From: G032773895 sp965248935 | GTDB lineage: Bacteria; Pseudomonadota; Gammaproteobacteria; Pseudomonadales; Cellvibrionaceae | Direction: 5' to 3' | Assembly (NCBI GenBank): GCA_965248935.1 | Contig: OZ252214.1 | Coordinates: 4,650,001-4,714,000, forward strand | DNA length: 64,000 nucleotides | Shown: piece by piece, positions 29,501 through 38,100 of the stretch | How positions within the stretch are numbered: position 1 is the first letter of the stretch | Layout: each line of letters begins with the position of its first letter | Translations under genes and position numbers: made by a program | The notes under the pieces: generated by a model | Told to the model about the DNA's origin: nothing | Databases searched by the model: none | What the model saw: the letters and a program-made list of their open reading frames with translations, nothing else

Positions 29501-32122
29501 CAAAGCCAGTACGCACTGTCCTTGGATGAATCACAGGCGGTATTAGCCATTGCAAATGAAATGGGAATATCCGTAGATTGTGTATTTCTGACTCTCTACC
29601 ATAGGGCCTTATGTCTGCTACAGAGTATTGACGATCTCACATTGGGGCTTGTCGTCAATAATCGTCTAGAAAAACAGGGGGGCGATAAATTAATCGGTTT
29701 ATTCCTAAATACCATTCCTTTTCGAGCCAAATTATATCCAGATGAGGAATACTCAATTCAATCGAACATAGCCAGAATAGCCAAAGAAAAATCGGAAATA
29801 CTTCAATACAAAGCGCTACCCTATGCGGAAATTAAAGCGCAACTTAAAAAAGATCACGATGTTTACCAGTGTGCGTTCAATTATATTCACTTTCATATTA
29901 CTGCCAGCTCTGAATCTAAAGATAGGAACGGGATACCAGCCTATCAACAAGAAAGAGGTCATGAAAAAATAGATATTCCATTATTGCTAAATATTATTCG
30001 GGATAACAATCGCTTCTATTTGGCCCTTAACTCTCACGAAAACAGTTTAAATGATGGAGCATTATCACAAATACTAAATTATTTAAAATCTGGAATCAGC
30101 GAATTAAAAGAGGCCAGAGGGTCTATTTCCAAACAAATATTTCAAACTCTAACGAAGGAAGATATAACCAGGTTAACGGATTGGAACATGACAAAAACTG
30201 CCTACCCACTCGATAAGACCCTACATAGTCTATTTGAAGAGCAGGTTAAACGGACACCCGATAAGGTTGCATTAATATTTAAAAAAGAAAAACTGAGCTA
30301 TCAAGAGCTAAATACAAAAGCGGATCAATTGGCCACTGGCATTCGTAAAGAATATAAAAAATTAAATGGTTCCGAACTAACGCCAGATACCTTGATTCCT
30401 CTTTATCTAAATCGTGGGTTCGATATGATTATTGCCATATTGGCGGTTTTGAAATCAGGTGCAGCTTATGTACCCATTGCACCGGATTTTCCTGCACAAC
30501 GTGTACGCCATATTTTGGACGATACCGAAGCAGTATTACTTATTACCCAAAAGAACTACAAAGAAAAACTCAACGCTATTATTTCCTGTGATGAAGGTGT
30601 CAGTTCTAAAAAAACCAACACTGATAGAAAGCCTTATTTAATCGAAGTCGATAACAATCATTACTATATTAATAAAAAAGAAAAAGAGGATAACGCCAAA
30701 ACAGAAATACTGAGTGAAGCATCTGACTTGGCTTATGTTATTTATACTTCGGGAACAACCGGAAAACCAAAAGGTGTAGAGATAACTCATTCCGCCAGCG
30801 CCTCTAGAAACTTAACCATGTCACGGCTAGGATCTACTGAGGGCAATACCTATTTGTTTAAAACAAACTATGTGTTTGATGTTTCCGTATCGGATATTTT
30901 TAGTCATTTACTTGTAGGGGCAAAATTGGTTATTGCTGAATCAAGCTTTGACCCTGAAGAAATTGTACAGACGGCAGAAAATGAATTGGTCAACGCTTGT
31001 CATTTTGTTCCTTCACAGTATTCCGTATTCACCCAGTTCAAATCGTTACCCACAACAGTCAAACAAGTTTATTTTAGCGGTGAAAACCTTACCCACGAAC
31101 AGTTGGAAAATATTGATCTAACTGAGACTCGTATTATCAACTATTACGGCCCTACAGAAACAGGGGAGGTGACGTCTCATCTAGTTCAATCGTCACAAGA
31201 TGGGGGAAATATTGGTAAGCCTTTTGATGGTACAAGCATCTACGTTCTCTCTAAATACGGTTATCCCGTTCCAGTAGGCGCTCCAGGAGAATTATATATT
31301 GCAGGGGCAGGTTTGGCCCGAGGATATCGGCACTTACCCGAACTCACAAATGAAAGGTTTATTGAATATGATGTTGATTTGCAGACAAAGCAAGCGCCAT
31401 TATTGGCTGCGGATCAAAACCAAAAATTTCGACTTTATAAAACAGGTGACATAGTTTGCTGGTTACCTAGTGGCAACCTTAAATATCTTGGTCGAAATGA
31501 TGGGCAGATCAAAATACGAGGAAATCGAATAGAGCTTGCTGAAATTGAAAGTGTGATATGTGAATCTGATACGATTGCGCAAACAGTTGTTGTCGAAACA
31601 AAAAAACAGGGAAATAGTTATTTAGTTGCCTTTATTGTCGTTACTGATCCAAGCTGTTTTGGCGAGAATGAAATTGATACATTGCGAGAATTTTTAGCGG
31701 ATCACTTGCCAGAATATATGATTCCAACTGTATATAAACAGATAGACTCCATACCACTGACCATAAATGGAAAGTTGGATAAAAACGCTCTACCAGATGT
31801 TGACGTTATTATACAAAACCACTATCTCGCTCCTCGTAATAAAATTGAGTCTCAACTATGTCAAATATGGCAAGAAATACTAAACATTGAAAAAGTTGGG
31901 ATTAGCGACAACTTCTTTAGCTTAGGCGGAAATTCAATTAACTCTATTAGAATGGTTGCTTCTGTTCGACAACAATTACAGATGGACCTTCCCGTTGATT
32001 TGGTCTTTGAGAAAAAGACCATTTCGAACATATCTAGAAGCCTTGAAAAAGCGGTTGTTATTCCGACTCGCACCGACAAAAAACAAAAAAAAGAATCGCA
32101 AAAAAGAAGGGTAAGGATATAA
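17567..32122 (+). CDS. Nonribosomal peptide synthetase 2, modules 5-8 (dock-C-A-T-Cy-A(Ox)-T-C-A-T-C-A-T)
   Basis: A 4851-residue protein, started by ATG with AGGA at 17556-17559. Residues 1-50 form a TubC-type beta-hairpin docking domain with a net positive charge. Condensation histidines start at H207, H2762 and H3863; the cyclization motif is D1301-S1309. Carrier serines are S1115, S2557, S3663 and S4790. A-domain codes read Ser-like, Cys, Thr and unassigned. An FMN oxidase domain is inserted in the second A domain. The last 22 residues are strongly basic (tail KKESQKRRVRI) and probably bind the next protein's docking domain. The downstream gene starts three bases after the stop, preceded by AAGGA inside this gene. 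Confidence 0.97.
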   Translation: MLNLLEKLKAKKISVWAQDSELKVAYDPTTLDKSLIAKIKESKENLLKLFHLNGVTSQQSFKDRKIFRTEQGTWPLSFAQERLLFVEGYEQGANAYHIPYFAALNEETKISALEKSLVYIVNRHPILKTIYRHDDNGDYSQEYLADDLRIINRELKSYDQMMADAKAELEKPFNLASEASIRFIHYTLNDQPLNENQQSSYLLIIWHHIAFDGWSTDIFLNELSKIYLSFCNGDMPSLPPTDISYRDYALWQRHNLSEENAKPLETYWKNQLENYETLELPTDYSRPAKLNYSGANHFFTFNQTLSNRLKSLAKRCEASPYAVMLSGFYLTLANLSGKNNLVIGTPSDNRGHQQTQNLIGFFVNTLALRTKLDLDETMESFIKRVHHLVTMAKMNQGLPFEKLIDILDVQRDSSRHPIFQIMFSVQSFGEDTGTIEGLPFKTLKLKENESLYTPAKFDLSMFIDDSQDEIVGNLNYALSLFHPSTASQIAIRYQKVLEQCVDAPHKAISNVQSLTKKERETQIVDWNQNCHPFPYEKKLHQLFEEQVERTPEYCALIFNKEEMTYRELNQRANRLARFIREEYRTQFHEGLKADTLIALYLERSFEMIIGILAIFKAGAAYVPIGTDFPEERLKFVLADTKAFLLLSQERFSKTLTHSINEMDNSPRLSFIDSNEIYIDIDSENLSINKGGNYGSNTDDLAYVIYTSGTSGQPKGVMLSHRAVVNNIHWRQQHKPLSQFDKILQKTPYTFDVSVWELLWANWVGATIVIAAPDSHKEPSLLLDLMEQEKITTLHFVPSMLSVFCQHLNFQGLSIPDSVKNIFCAGEALTSVYLDEFRKCVDGRSDNNSIHLHNLYGPTEAAISATYFDNAQGCNKKVPIGKAIHNITMYVLNTEKELMPVGVPGELYLGGECLARGYLNRPDLTNKYFIDNPFINEDIQSSRKLYKTGDLVRWLADGNLEYLGRNDFQVKIHGQRIELGEVESVLNSLPEVKQSVVVVRGKEGREQLIGYVVIADGYDFEVDRLASDIQVFLPDNMQPSVFVTIDSLPLNANGKLDRNRLPEPDYITQQVYVAASTSLEKAVCDIWAEVLDIKKLDSSEIKIGIKDDFFKLGGNSILAIRLVSLCNMTFQSELLVRDIFECKTLERTVSLIKESQGKFKYSKYQIEETKNSINDAKSYPLTNVQQAYLFGRSDQFSLGNVSTQVYSELLFSSINRGKLEKALNLLIKRHASLRTVFSDNAQIILPSVDHYTIVDHGELGKSQLEAVRQELSDKQYDVSRFPLFCFELSRNKNETILHLSVDGLIMDAGSFAIFFKEFIQLYNVKNMDLLCLPELPIHFGLYAEKHEQVRSSDLFDKARSYWKERIKEYQFDAQLPLICSPENISKPQFSRISKVIPNTVWEKIEAKAQHLQLSSTSVVLYLYGLILSRWSGQGSVCINLTLFNRMPLHERVNDILGDFTVLELFQFERHTSNNVSANIRQVHQRLWNDIEHNVFDGIDVQRLIRKQQNIPQGQIISPYVLTSVLGKNNTDTEMFAGYLGQGYSISHTSQVYLDNKAYVTDKGFVAEWDYVNQLFDTDTIQAMHNDYCTLIETLAELDWQESQPALPLAQHDQKIIEGANSEYRQEVTQNLIDICFQHSDAEGTNTAVIDALGKYSYNKLKQTSYRIANHLQQNIALYENLSFYTNTLIAVLSEKGFVQVSSVLGIMQAGAGYLPLHIDWPLARINSILEEGRVTQVLVSRSQYEDQIKNNPLASAYTWHIIEDISEDISISFSSDGLPKVALDDIAYVIFTSGSTGKPKGVTLSHRSVVNTVLSVNERFNLNRSDKIFALSELSFDLSVYDFFGTLAAGACIVFPLQEKTKEPEHWLELVQQHNITLWNTVPQLMQLLVDCAQQKGWHMDSLRLVMMSGDWIPLSLPVQVKSNARSAKVVSLGGATEGSIWSIWYEIKEVNSNWASIPYGYAMPSQKMYVLNDWYEHCPIGVKGEIVIGGMGVAQNYWQDREKTSASFIKHPSLGRLYKTGDIGCWNNAGYIEFLGRKDSQVKINGYRVELGEISSKLDEIKGIGKSLCTIKSNQVAAYVTLKNQDNTKSAALSTRKRTGKRTGKNKNIDPNEFKLGQRGLRRDLKAEYTFTILTQDENAYRERKSYREFTGEPLGLDHASLSDLFNREFSSSSSNVASRQGINEYKGQQTSLKAIETLLALLSGLKLDDKVLPKYLYPSAGSTYAIQTYVHFYDNQSDFKVGRYYYHPVDYYLAPTENNATHLFSSDEFSFSLEFQLHLPAIQALYGDQSLRLAYLDLGHILAFVDKGLKKLELDCELIINEDINTDNSVLARVNVYSRTKNKNNKRSISDYLSRCDFELLLNDGTDLCGESFDINLSSMNIKERLSYQIQILSQASGLVVLKGESKACQLVRSAYWTQRISEALYKENIGSCTLGYVPREGINYCFTLGKINPVLRQKSESQLNSHSIDDILNCHLREQLPEYMLPKHYILLDEIPLSANGKIDYKQLPSPNISEIERKVPENNLERRLCSLWKQNLDIDTLGTNENFFQLGGDSIIAIRLVAAAKQEGMLFSVGDIFSKQTISELAELIKQNKNTLNEQQENNYEAYSLLSAKQKSHLHSHNILQCIDSYPATQLQLGMLLESRKNHGVYHDLFSFIVHAEFNQEEFLEILRPIIRKHETLRTGFIEDEDAGYLAFVKNDISPNIEILTEKITLGELTEQEHIRSFTFGEAGLWRFLIDRIVTLENEGENQFRINISFHHAILDGWSINLFIGDFISAYLNKCVNTTPQTNVLPKYGEYVLAERKTMDDPKMQSFWEGYLKGYDQPSFMLIGAENTNKNSTGANLLLAENTIGTNDSKTLLDISSSLNVSVDCIFLAIYHQVLCRLYNANELSIGLVVNNRLEQDGGDKLLGLFLNTIPLRLKRTEGDFATIISNLAVEKNKLMQYRSMPYSHIKNMAKKQNDLFQCAFNYVHFERDHISEELKGTVESIYDFEKTNISLVLRVSRESEQFYLSVKADAKRVDSLLFDQIVVYIKENITELIRGVSNTLLKLSNKDTKKLQSWNSSKRNYSNNKTLHAQFEECVRNYPDKTALSYGIGSDDIGTEMNPKPIMTYRELDEQATRWAHVIRDEYRNKYNKEMPAGTFVVLYFERGIEMIISILAVLKAGAAYVPLSPNYPDDRSQFIIEDSSSFLCLTQSALREKLYCVIEALENPPILLCLQEKNNSNCFTHISQDAKPDAIDNLSQANDPAYVIYTSGTTGVPKGVPQSHHNVQRLFASSDTHFQFNQNDVWVQFHEYTFDFSVWEIWGALLFGGELVLPSRNCVRDTSQFLQLCSERKVSVLNQTPSAFYALADTAIDDHFNIENLRYIIFGGDKLNIARLQTWWNAYGDKKPQLINMYGITETTVHVTYKPLSLTDDGLSSNIGQPLPDMQTHILDENMIPVPIGVPGELYISGAGLAQSYLNRDALSAERFIASWVDSTEKYSVERRLYKTGDTARRLANGELEYFGRNDFQVKIRGHRIELGEIEAALCAMPEVKRAFVIDSERENDGSKYLVAYIVVSKPYVNDRVCQQDCRKYLTAKLPEYMLPSVFIVIDEIPLNASGKLDRDKLPTPLFNNIDNYVEPANETERKLCNCWQEILGLTRVSVTDNFSRIGGDSILAIRIIAKARTMGLYFGVQELFSTPTIRDLQQHIKYEDFQVTYEAFSLLGKEKKQELMQYLPEEYNKLADAFPAARMQIGMLLESKLEKSTYHDIFNYHIPFSFQQDLFTSLVRELINRHEALRTAFIEDKDDAYIALVYTKLEPNIEILASESMQNWNIDKIISHEQARPFDFSIPGLYRLLVSNVEESSFRLTFSFHHVCVDGWSVASLLSEFVSKYAYKCNQGSHDNNSQSDEKKLPLSYGEYVRNERMAIQDSKTICFWRTYLEDYEPPLYPIVKPEYAKGRNIEKNNVEKNNIEKNNVEKSDVEKSNVEQSQYALSLDESQAVLAIANEMGISVDCVFLTLYHRALCLLQSIDDLTLGLVVNNRLEKQGGDKLIGLFLNTIPFRAKLYPDEEYSIQSNIARIAKEKSEILQYKALPYAEIKAQLKKDHDVYQCAFNYIHFHITASSESKDRNGIPAYQQERGHEKIDIPLLLNIIRDNNRFYLALNSHENSLNDGALSQILNYLKSGISELKEARGSISKQIFQTLTKEDITRLTDWNMTKTAYPLDKTLHSLFEEQVKRTPDKVALIFKKEKLSYQELNTKADQLATGIRKEYKKLNGSELTPDTLIPLYLNRGFDMIIAILAVLKSGAAYVPIAPDFPAQRVRHILDDTEAVLLITQKNYKEKLNAIISCDEGVSSKKTNTDRKPYLIEVDNNHYYINKKEKEDNAKTEILSEASDLAYVIYTSGTTGKPKGVEITHSASASRNLTMSRLGSTEGNTYLFKTNYVFDVSVSDIFSHLLVGAKLVIAESSFDPEEIVQTAENELVNACHFVPSQYSVFTQFKSLPTTVKQVYFSGENLTHEQLENIDLTETRIINYYGPTETGEVTSHLVQSSQDGGNIGKPFDGTSIYVLSKYGYPVPVGAPGELYIAGAGLARGYRHLPELTNERFIEYDVDLQTKQAPLLAADQNQKFRLYKTGDIVCWLPSGNLKYLGRNDGQIKIRGNRIELAEIESVICESDTIAQTVVVETKKQGNSYLVAFIVVTDPSCFGENEIDTLREFLADHLPEYMIPTVYKQIDSIPLTINGKLDKNALPDVDVIIQNHYLAPRNKIESQLCQIWQEILNIEKVGISDNFFSLGGNSINSIRMVASVRQQLQMDLPVDLVFEKKTISNISRSLEKAVVIPTRTDKKQKKESQKRRVRI
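17740..21080 (+). other. NRPS module 5: C-A(Ser-like)-T
   Basis: A standard L-donor condensation domain (HHIAFDGWS, H207). The A-domain code reads DVWHFALISK, close to serine codes of the DVWHFSLVDK type but with Ala at 301 and Ser at 331, so the call is tentative. The carrier (S1115) precedes a cyclization domain, so this residue supplies the carbonyl that joins the next Cys ring. Confidence 0.75.
21090..25370 (+). other. NRPS module 6: Cy-A(Cys) with inserted oxidase-T (thiazole)
   Basis: The cyclization domain has DxxxxDxxS at D1301, D1306 and S1309. The A domain reads DLYNMSLIWK, Cys. Between A-domain motifs A8 and A10, residues about 2090-2465 form an SagB/nitroreductase-type FMN oxidase, recognisable by RKSYREF and YLYPSAGSTYAIQTY, in the position known from epothilone and bleomycin synthetases. 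It should oxidise the thiazoline to a thiazole. A short basic repeat, TRKRTGKRTGK, marks the entry of the insertion. Carrier serine is S2557. Confidence 0.88.
25450..28670 (+). other. NRPS module 7: C-A(Thr)-T
   Basis: The A domain reads DFWNIGMVHK, threonine, identical to module 1. The C domain has HHAILDGWS (H2762) but begins YPATQLQLGMLLES, unlike the other L-donor C domains of the cluster, and it closely resembles the C domain of module 8. It accepts a chain ending in thiazole, so the divergence may reflect this unusual donor. Carrier serine is S3663 with GGDS but no E domain follows. Confidence 0.83.
28750..32122 (+). other. NRPS module 8: C-A(unassigned)-T
   Basis: The C domain (HHVCVDGWS, H3863) is of the same divergent class as module 7 and carries an expanded five-residue repeat after its active site. 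The A-domain code reads DVSHYSYEVK, with no match that I know. Glu at position 330 could contact a polar or basic side chain, which is only a guess. Carrier serine is S4790. The protein ends with a basic tail. Confidence 0.78.
29417..29506 (+). repeat. In-frame 15-bp tandem repeat, six units (NIEKN/NVEKN)
   Basis: Six 15-base units encode NIEKN, NVEKN, NIEKN, NVEKS, DVEKS and NVEQS inside the module 8 C domain, between its active site and C-terminal half. The last units are degenerate. The array keeps frame and probably forms an exposed charged loop. Confidence 0.9.
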
Positions 32123-32124
32123 TT

Positions 32125-35100
32125 ATGTTGTCATTACTGAAAAAAATTAAAAATGAAGACCTATCAGTTTGGGTAGAAGGTGGTGCAATAGAGTTGGGGT
32201 TTGGCGAGCAAAACCCAAGTGACATATTGATCGATGAAATTAGAAACAATAAAAATTCATTGCTAGAATATCTTACCGTTAAAAATATATTTTCCCAGGA
32301 TAATTTTTTTGATTTAACGGATCTGGATGCTGCACCATTATCTTTTGCTCAGGAAAGATTACTTTTTGTCGAACGCTTACAAGTTGGTGCCAGCGCCTAC
32401 CATATTCCTTATTTTGTAGAGCTTGATTCTTCGTGTCAGCTAGATATTCTTGAGAAATCGATTCGCCTACTTGGTGAACGTCAAAAAACCTTAAAGACTG
32501 TCTTTAAAGTTGACAAAGATGGCAACGAATATCAAATAACTCTTGACGCCCAAATACCCATTAAAAGCGTTGTAGAAGTTGAACAGGGCACACTTGTTAA
32601 CAGAGTAAAAAAGGATATCGCCTGTCCATTTGACCTAGCAAATGACATGCCCCTGCGTATTTATCAATACCATTGTGAGGTTGATGGGGAGGAAAAACGA
32701 TACTTACTTTTCTTGTGGCATCACATTGCTTTTGATGGTTGGTCAATAGATATTTTCCAGAGAGAGCTGAGCCATTTATATCAGTGCTTTTTAAAGGGTA
32801 GAACAAATGATTTACCCGATCTTGATATAAGTTATGCCGATTTTTCCCAGTGGCAGCGAGACACTTTACAAAGTGATACACTAGAGAAACACCTAACTTA
32901 TTGGAAAAATAAACTATCTAACCACGAAGCGCTCACGCTTTATACTGATAGACCACGTCCCAATAAAATTAATTTTGACGGAGAAGACTATATATTAAGT
33001 TTGCCTCATGCATTATCAGAACAACTCAGGAATCTGGCAAAAAAAGAAGAAACAACCCTTTATACGCTATTGCTAAGTGCATTTTATCTTACGCTTTCGA
33101 CCTTCAGTGGACAGAAAGATATTATTATTGGAACACCTTCAGATAACCGACATCATGCACAAACACAGAATTTGATAGGTTTCTTTGTTAACTCTCTCGT
33201 ATTGCGTTGCCAACTTGACATTGAAAATAGTGTTAAATCATTAATTGCTAAAGTTCACCAACTAGTAACCGAATCTAAACGACATCAGGATTTGCCCTTT
33301 GAAAAATTGGTAGAAGAATTAAACCTTGAGCGAGACCCTTCACGCCATCCACTTTTTCAGGTTGTATTTAGCCTCCAAAACTTTGGCTCTGAGAAATCGG
33401 AAGCAGTAACCGCTTTGCCATTTAATGCTGTTGATATTAATAACGAACTCTACACACCGGCGAAATTTGATTTAAGTTTATTTGTCCAGGATAGCGACGA
33501 CGGTATTATTTGTGGTTTTAATTATGCCTGTAGCTTGTTTGATCAAAGTACAATTGTAAGTATCTCAGAAACTTTTGAAAAAATAGTTCGAGCATTTACA
33601 AGCGATACACAGCAAAGCCTCTCTCAAATAGACGTAGTTTCCAACAGCGACTATCAGAAGCTGGGTTTATGGAATCAAACCTATAAAACATTCCCGCAAT
33701 ATCCAAGCTTACAAGCAGTATTTGAAGAGCAGGTTAAACTCACACCCAATGCTGAGGCCCTAGTCTACAAAGATAGTGTATTAAACTATGCGGAACTTAA
33801 CGACCAAGCCAATCATCTCGCCTTAATACTTCGTGAAAACTATCGACAAAAATATGGTGAGAAATTCAAAGCAGATACGCTGATTTCGTTATACCTTGAC
33901 CCTAGCTTGGATATGATTATCGCTATACTTGCTGTATTAAAGGCCGGTGGAGCATACGTGCCAATCGCTCCTGATTACCCACGGGAACGTGTGGATTTTA
34001 TACTGGCGGATACTAAAAGCTCCTTTGTTATTACTCATACTCACTATGCAGAAAAGTTGCAAAGCTGGATTAAAGAATCGGACAAGGGTGCCAATTCTCA
34101 TACTGAAGTTATGTCGTTTGATAGCGAAAAGGTGCGTTATAGCACAAGCGGATCTCTCCCCAACCTTGAACATATTAGTACCGCCGCAGATCTGGCCTAT
34201 GTTATATACACTTCAGGCACCAGTGGGTTACCAAAGGGTGTAATGGTTAACCATGGGAATGCTGTTAATTTATGCCAAGCTCAAGTGGAGCGATTTAAAG
34301 CAAAACATTACACACGTTCTTTACAATTTTCTTCCTATGTTTTTGATGCCAGTGTATCTGAACTATTTGTTAGCTTTCTATGTAGCCACACAATATACCT
34401 GTGTTGCAACGAAAAAAGGAAAGACTCACGAGCGATAAGCGCACTTATTCAAAAAAACTCGATTGAACTTGCAACTTTACCACCTATAGTGCTTGCACAA
34501 ATAGATGCAGATAAATTGAGTTCATTAAAAGTATTGGTGACGGCAGGAGAAACGCCATCAATTGAAGTTTTAAAAAAGTTTAACAAAAACAACACAGTGA
34601 TTAATGCTTACGGTCCAACCGAAGCAAGTGTATGTGCAACTACCCATACCTTTCGCACAGGAGATAAAGCAAATTGGATTGGCAAGGCATTATCAAATGT
34701 ACAATTATATGTACTCAACTCAGCTCAAAAACCCGTACCCATTGGAGCGCCGGGAGAGTTATATATCGGTGGTGCCGGAGTTGCGCGCGGCTATTTAAAC
34801 CGACCGGAGTTAAATGCAGAACGTTTTATCACCTTGCCGTTAATTAACGAACCCAGTTTTGGTGAAAATACTGTTACAGAATATTCACGGTTATATAGAA
34901 CCGGAGATTTAGTGCGTTGGACAAAGCAAGGAAGCTTAGAATACTTAGGTCGTAACGACTTACAGGTGAAAATACGGGGTTTCCGTATAGAACTTGGTGA
35001 AATAGAAAAGGTTCTATTAACGTTAAAGGGTGTAGCGCAGTGCGCAGTCATTGATTGTATTGTTGATAAGCAGAAAATTCTAGCTGCTTATATTGTATTT

Positions 35101-38100
35101 GAGTCCGGGGATAGGAAAAGCAATATTAAAGCATTAAAACAGGCGCTATCGGAAAAATTACCGGATTATATGATCCCAAGTAGTTTTATATTTGTCGCTC
35201 ACCTGCCACTGACCATAAATGGAAAACTCGACCGCAAAGCTTTGCCTAAAGTAGAATTTGATAGTGGTGAAATCTATTGCGCTCCGCGAAATAAATTGGA
35301 AACGGCATTGAATGCTCTCTGGCAAGAAGTCCTCGGTTTGGATCGCATTGGCATTTATGATAATTTTTTCCAGATTGGCGGAAATTCAATTAACGCAGTA
35401 CGTTTGTGTGCCTTATGCGAAACTAAAATGGAGATAGAACTTCCAATAGGCACCATTTTTGAACGACAGACTATTTCCAGTCTTGCAGAATATTTGAACG
35501 AAAATCCCAATTGTTCAAAATTATCTAATTCTGCACGTATCCCGGTATCAAAAGATAGAGTGTATCCTTTATCTTTCTCGCAGGAACGTCTTCTTTTTGT
35601 TGAGCGTTTCGAAGAGGGTAGTAATGCCTATCACATTCCTTATTTCGTGCAACTGAGAGAGTTAAATGTAAACCTTCTTGAAAAGGCAATCAATGCTATT
35701 GCTGACCGCCATAGTATCCTTAAAACATGTTATAAAACTTCACGTAACACTTTATCTAACACAATAGAAAAATATGATTATCAAGAAATTACTGATACAT
35801 GGATAAACATATCCCAACAAAATTGTGAAACACAAAACGATCTAACCGCAAACGTAAAAAAAGATATTTCCCAACCGTTTTCTCTAGAGCATGAGATACC
35901 CTTTAGAGTCTGCACCTATTCGTTATCCGATAAAAACTATCTGCTTCTTTTATGGCATCATATTGCTTTTGACGGTTGGTCAACAGGGATATTTTTCAAA
36001 GAACTTGCAGAAATCTATCACAGCCTTGCCAACGGGAAAGAAAAGGCTTTACCTGAACTGGATATTAGCTATGCAGATTATGCCTGTTGGCAGCGTCAAA
36101 GTTTGCAAGGGGAGGCTTTAGAATACCTTCTTGATTACTGGAAAAATACTCTTTCCAACTATGAGACATTATGCCTGCCCTACGATAAACCACGCGCAAA
36201 CCATGTGGATTATCAGGGGAGGGACGTTCACTTTAAACTGACACAAGAATTATCCAGTCAACTGAAAAACCTGGCCAAAGAAAATCAGACAACACTCTAT
36301 ACAGTAATGTTGAGTGCATTTTATATCACTCTGGCTAATGTTTCCGGGCAAAATGATATTATTATTGGCACACCAACAGATAATCGTATTCAATCACAAA
36401 CACAGCCATTAATTGGCTTCTTTGTTAACTCACTTGCTTTAAGAGCAAATATTGATAGCAGCGATAGGTTAAATACTTTTATTCAACAGGTTCACTCAAT
36501 AGTTAGCGAGGCAAAATCTCATGAGGAATTGCCGTTTGAAAAACTAGTAGACTCACTCGATATTGAACGAGATACCTCTCGACACCCTATTTTTCAAGTA
36601 TCGTTCAGTCTACAGGGTTTTGAGAATAACCCTACAGTTGAAAAAAATATACTCGACAAACTACCATTTTGTGCTTCAGGTCTAGATGAAGAAAAAACAT
36701 TCTATCAACCAGCAAAATATGATTTAAGCCTATATTTTTCGGAAAGTGATTCCAGTTTACAAGGAGGGCTGAATTACGCCATCAGCCTTTTTGAAGAAAG
36801 CACGATCAAACGTTTTGCTGATATATATAAATTAGTTTTAACTGAATTCGTTGAAAACCCCAATAAAATAGTGGCTCAACTCGATATTCTGCCCGCAGAT
36901 GATGGTTGCTTACTGAAAAAATGGAATAAAACGGAGTTAGATTATTTTCCTGAGATAAGCTTAAGCCATCGCTTTAAAGATTGTGTGATAAAGCACCCTA
37001 ATAGAATAGCCCTTGTTTGTGATAACAATTCACTGACTTATCACGAATTGGATAAAAAAGCGGAAGCTTTGGCGAATCGTATACGCAAATACTATAGAAC
37101 CCAAGAGCAAGAATTAATACTATCGGACACTTTGATCGCCCTATATTTTGATCGAAGTAATGAAATGCTTGTCAGTATTTTAGCCATACTAAAAGTAGGC
37201 GCAGCTTACGTACCAATTGCACCGGACTATCCAAAAGACAGAACTCAATTTATATTGAGTGATACGTCATGCAAACTTGTACTCACACAACCGTCTTACC
37301 AAGAGAAATTAACAACCTGGATTAACGAGAGCCCATTATTGACATGTGTTTACAGTGTGTCATTGGATAGTCCAGACCTTAATGAAGATGGTTCTTATTC
37401 CTCAATAAATAACATACCTCTAGATATTTGCCAAAAAGATAACCTAGCTTATGTTATCTACACTTCTGGAACAACAGGTATGCCCAAAGGGGTTATGGTT
37501 GAACAACGGAGCGTCTTAAATTATACAAATAGTTTGAGTACACGCCTGGACACCGAATATAAGCGCGTCGATTTCTCTTCTAATTACTGTTTTGACTTGT
37601 CCGTAACAACAACTCTTTGTCCACTACTCCTTGGTGCAAGTATTTACATCTATAGTGACGATATTCGAGACAGTCATAGCTTCCAGAAACACCTTATCAA
37701 AAATAAAATAGACTTTGTAAAAACAACACCTAGTCTTGCCCGTATATTACTTTCCAAGTCGGATGTCCATCTGCAAACCCTTCTATTGGGCGGCGAGGCA
37801 TTAACACAAGAAGGTATTTCAGAGCTGTCATCATATACCACCACAATTATTGATGAATACGGCCCAACCGAAGCCACCGTGGGAGTAATGTTTGCAACGG
37901 CATACCATGCTAATAAAAGCCATGCTAACAAAAACCATGCTAACAAAAACGTAGTTGAGGGTGTAGTTGAGGGCGTAGTTGAGGACAAGGGCATAGGTAA
38001 AGCTTATCCCAATGTTAAACTTTACGTATTAAACTCTTTACAGAAGCAGGTTGCTATTGGTGTTGTCGGAGAGCTTTATATCGGTGGTGCTGGTTTGGCT

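Noticed and set aside
29193..29555. 120-codon minus-strand frame inside NRPS2
   Set aside because: Its repeated FFQHCFFQYC pattern is only the complement of the NIEKN repeat; it lies within the module 8 C domain.
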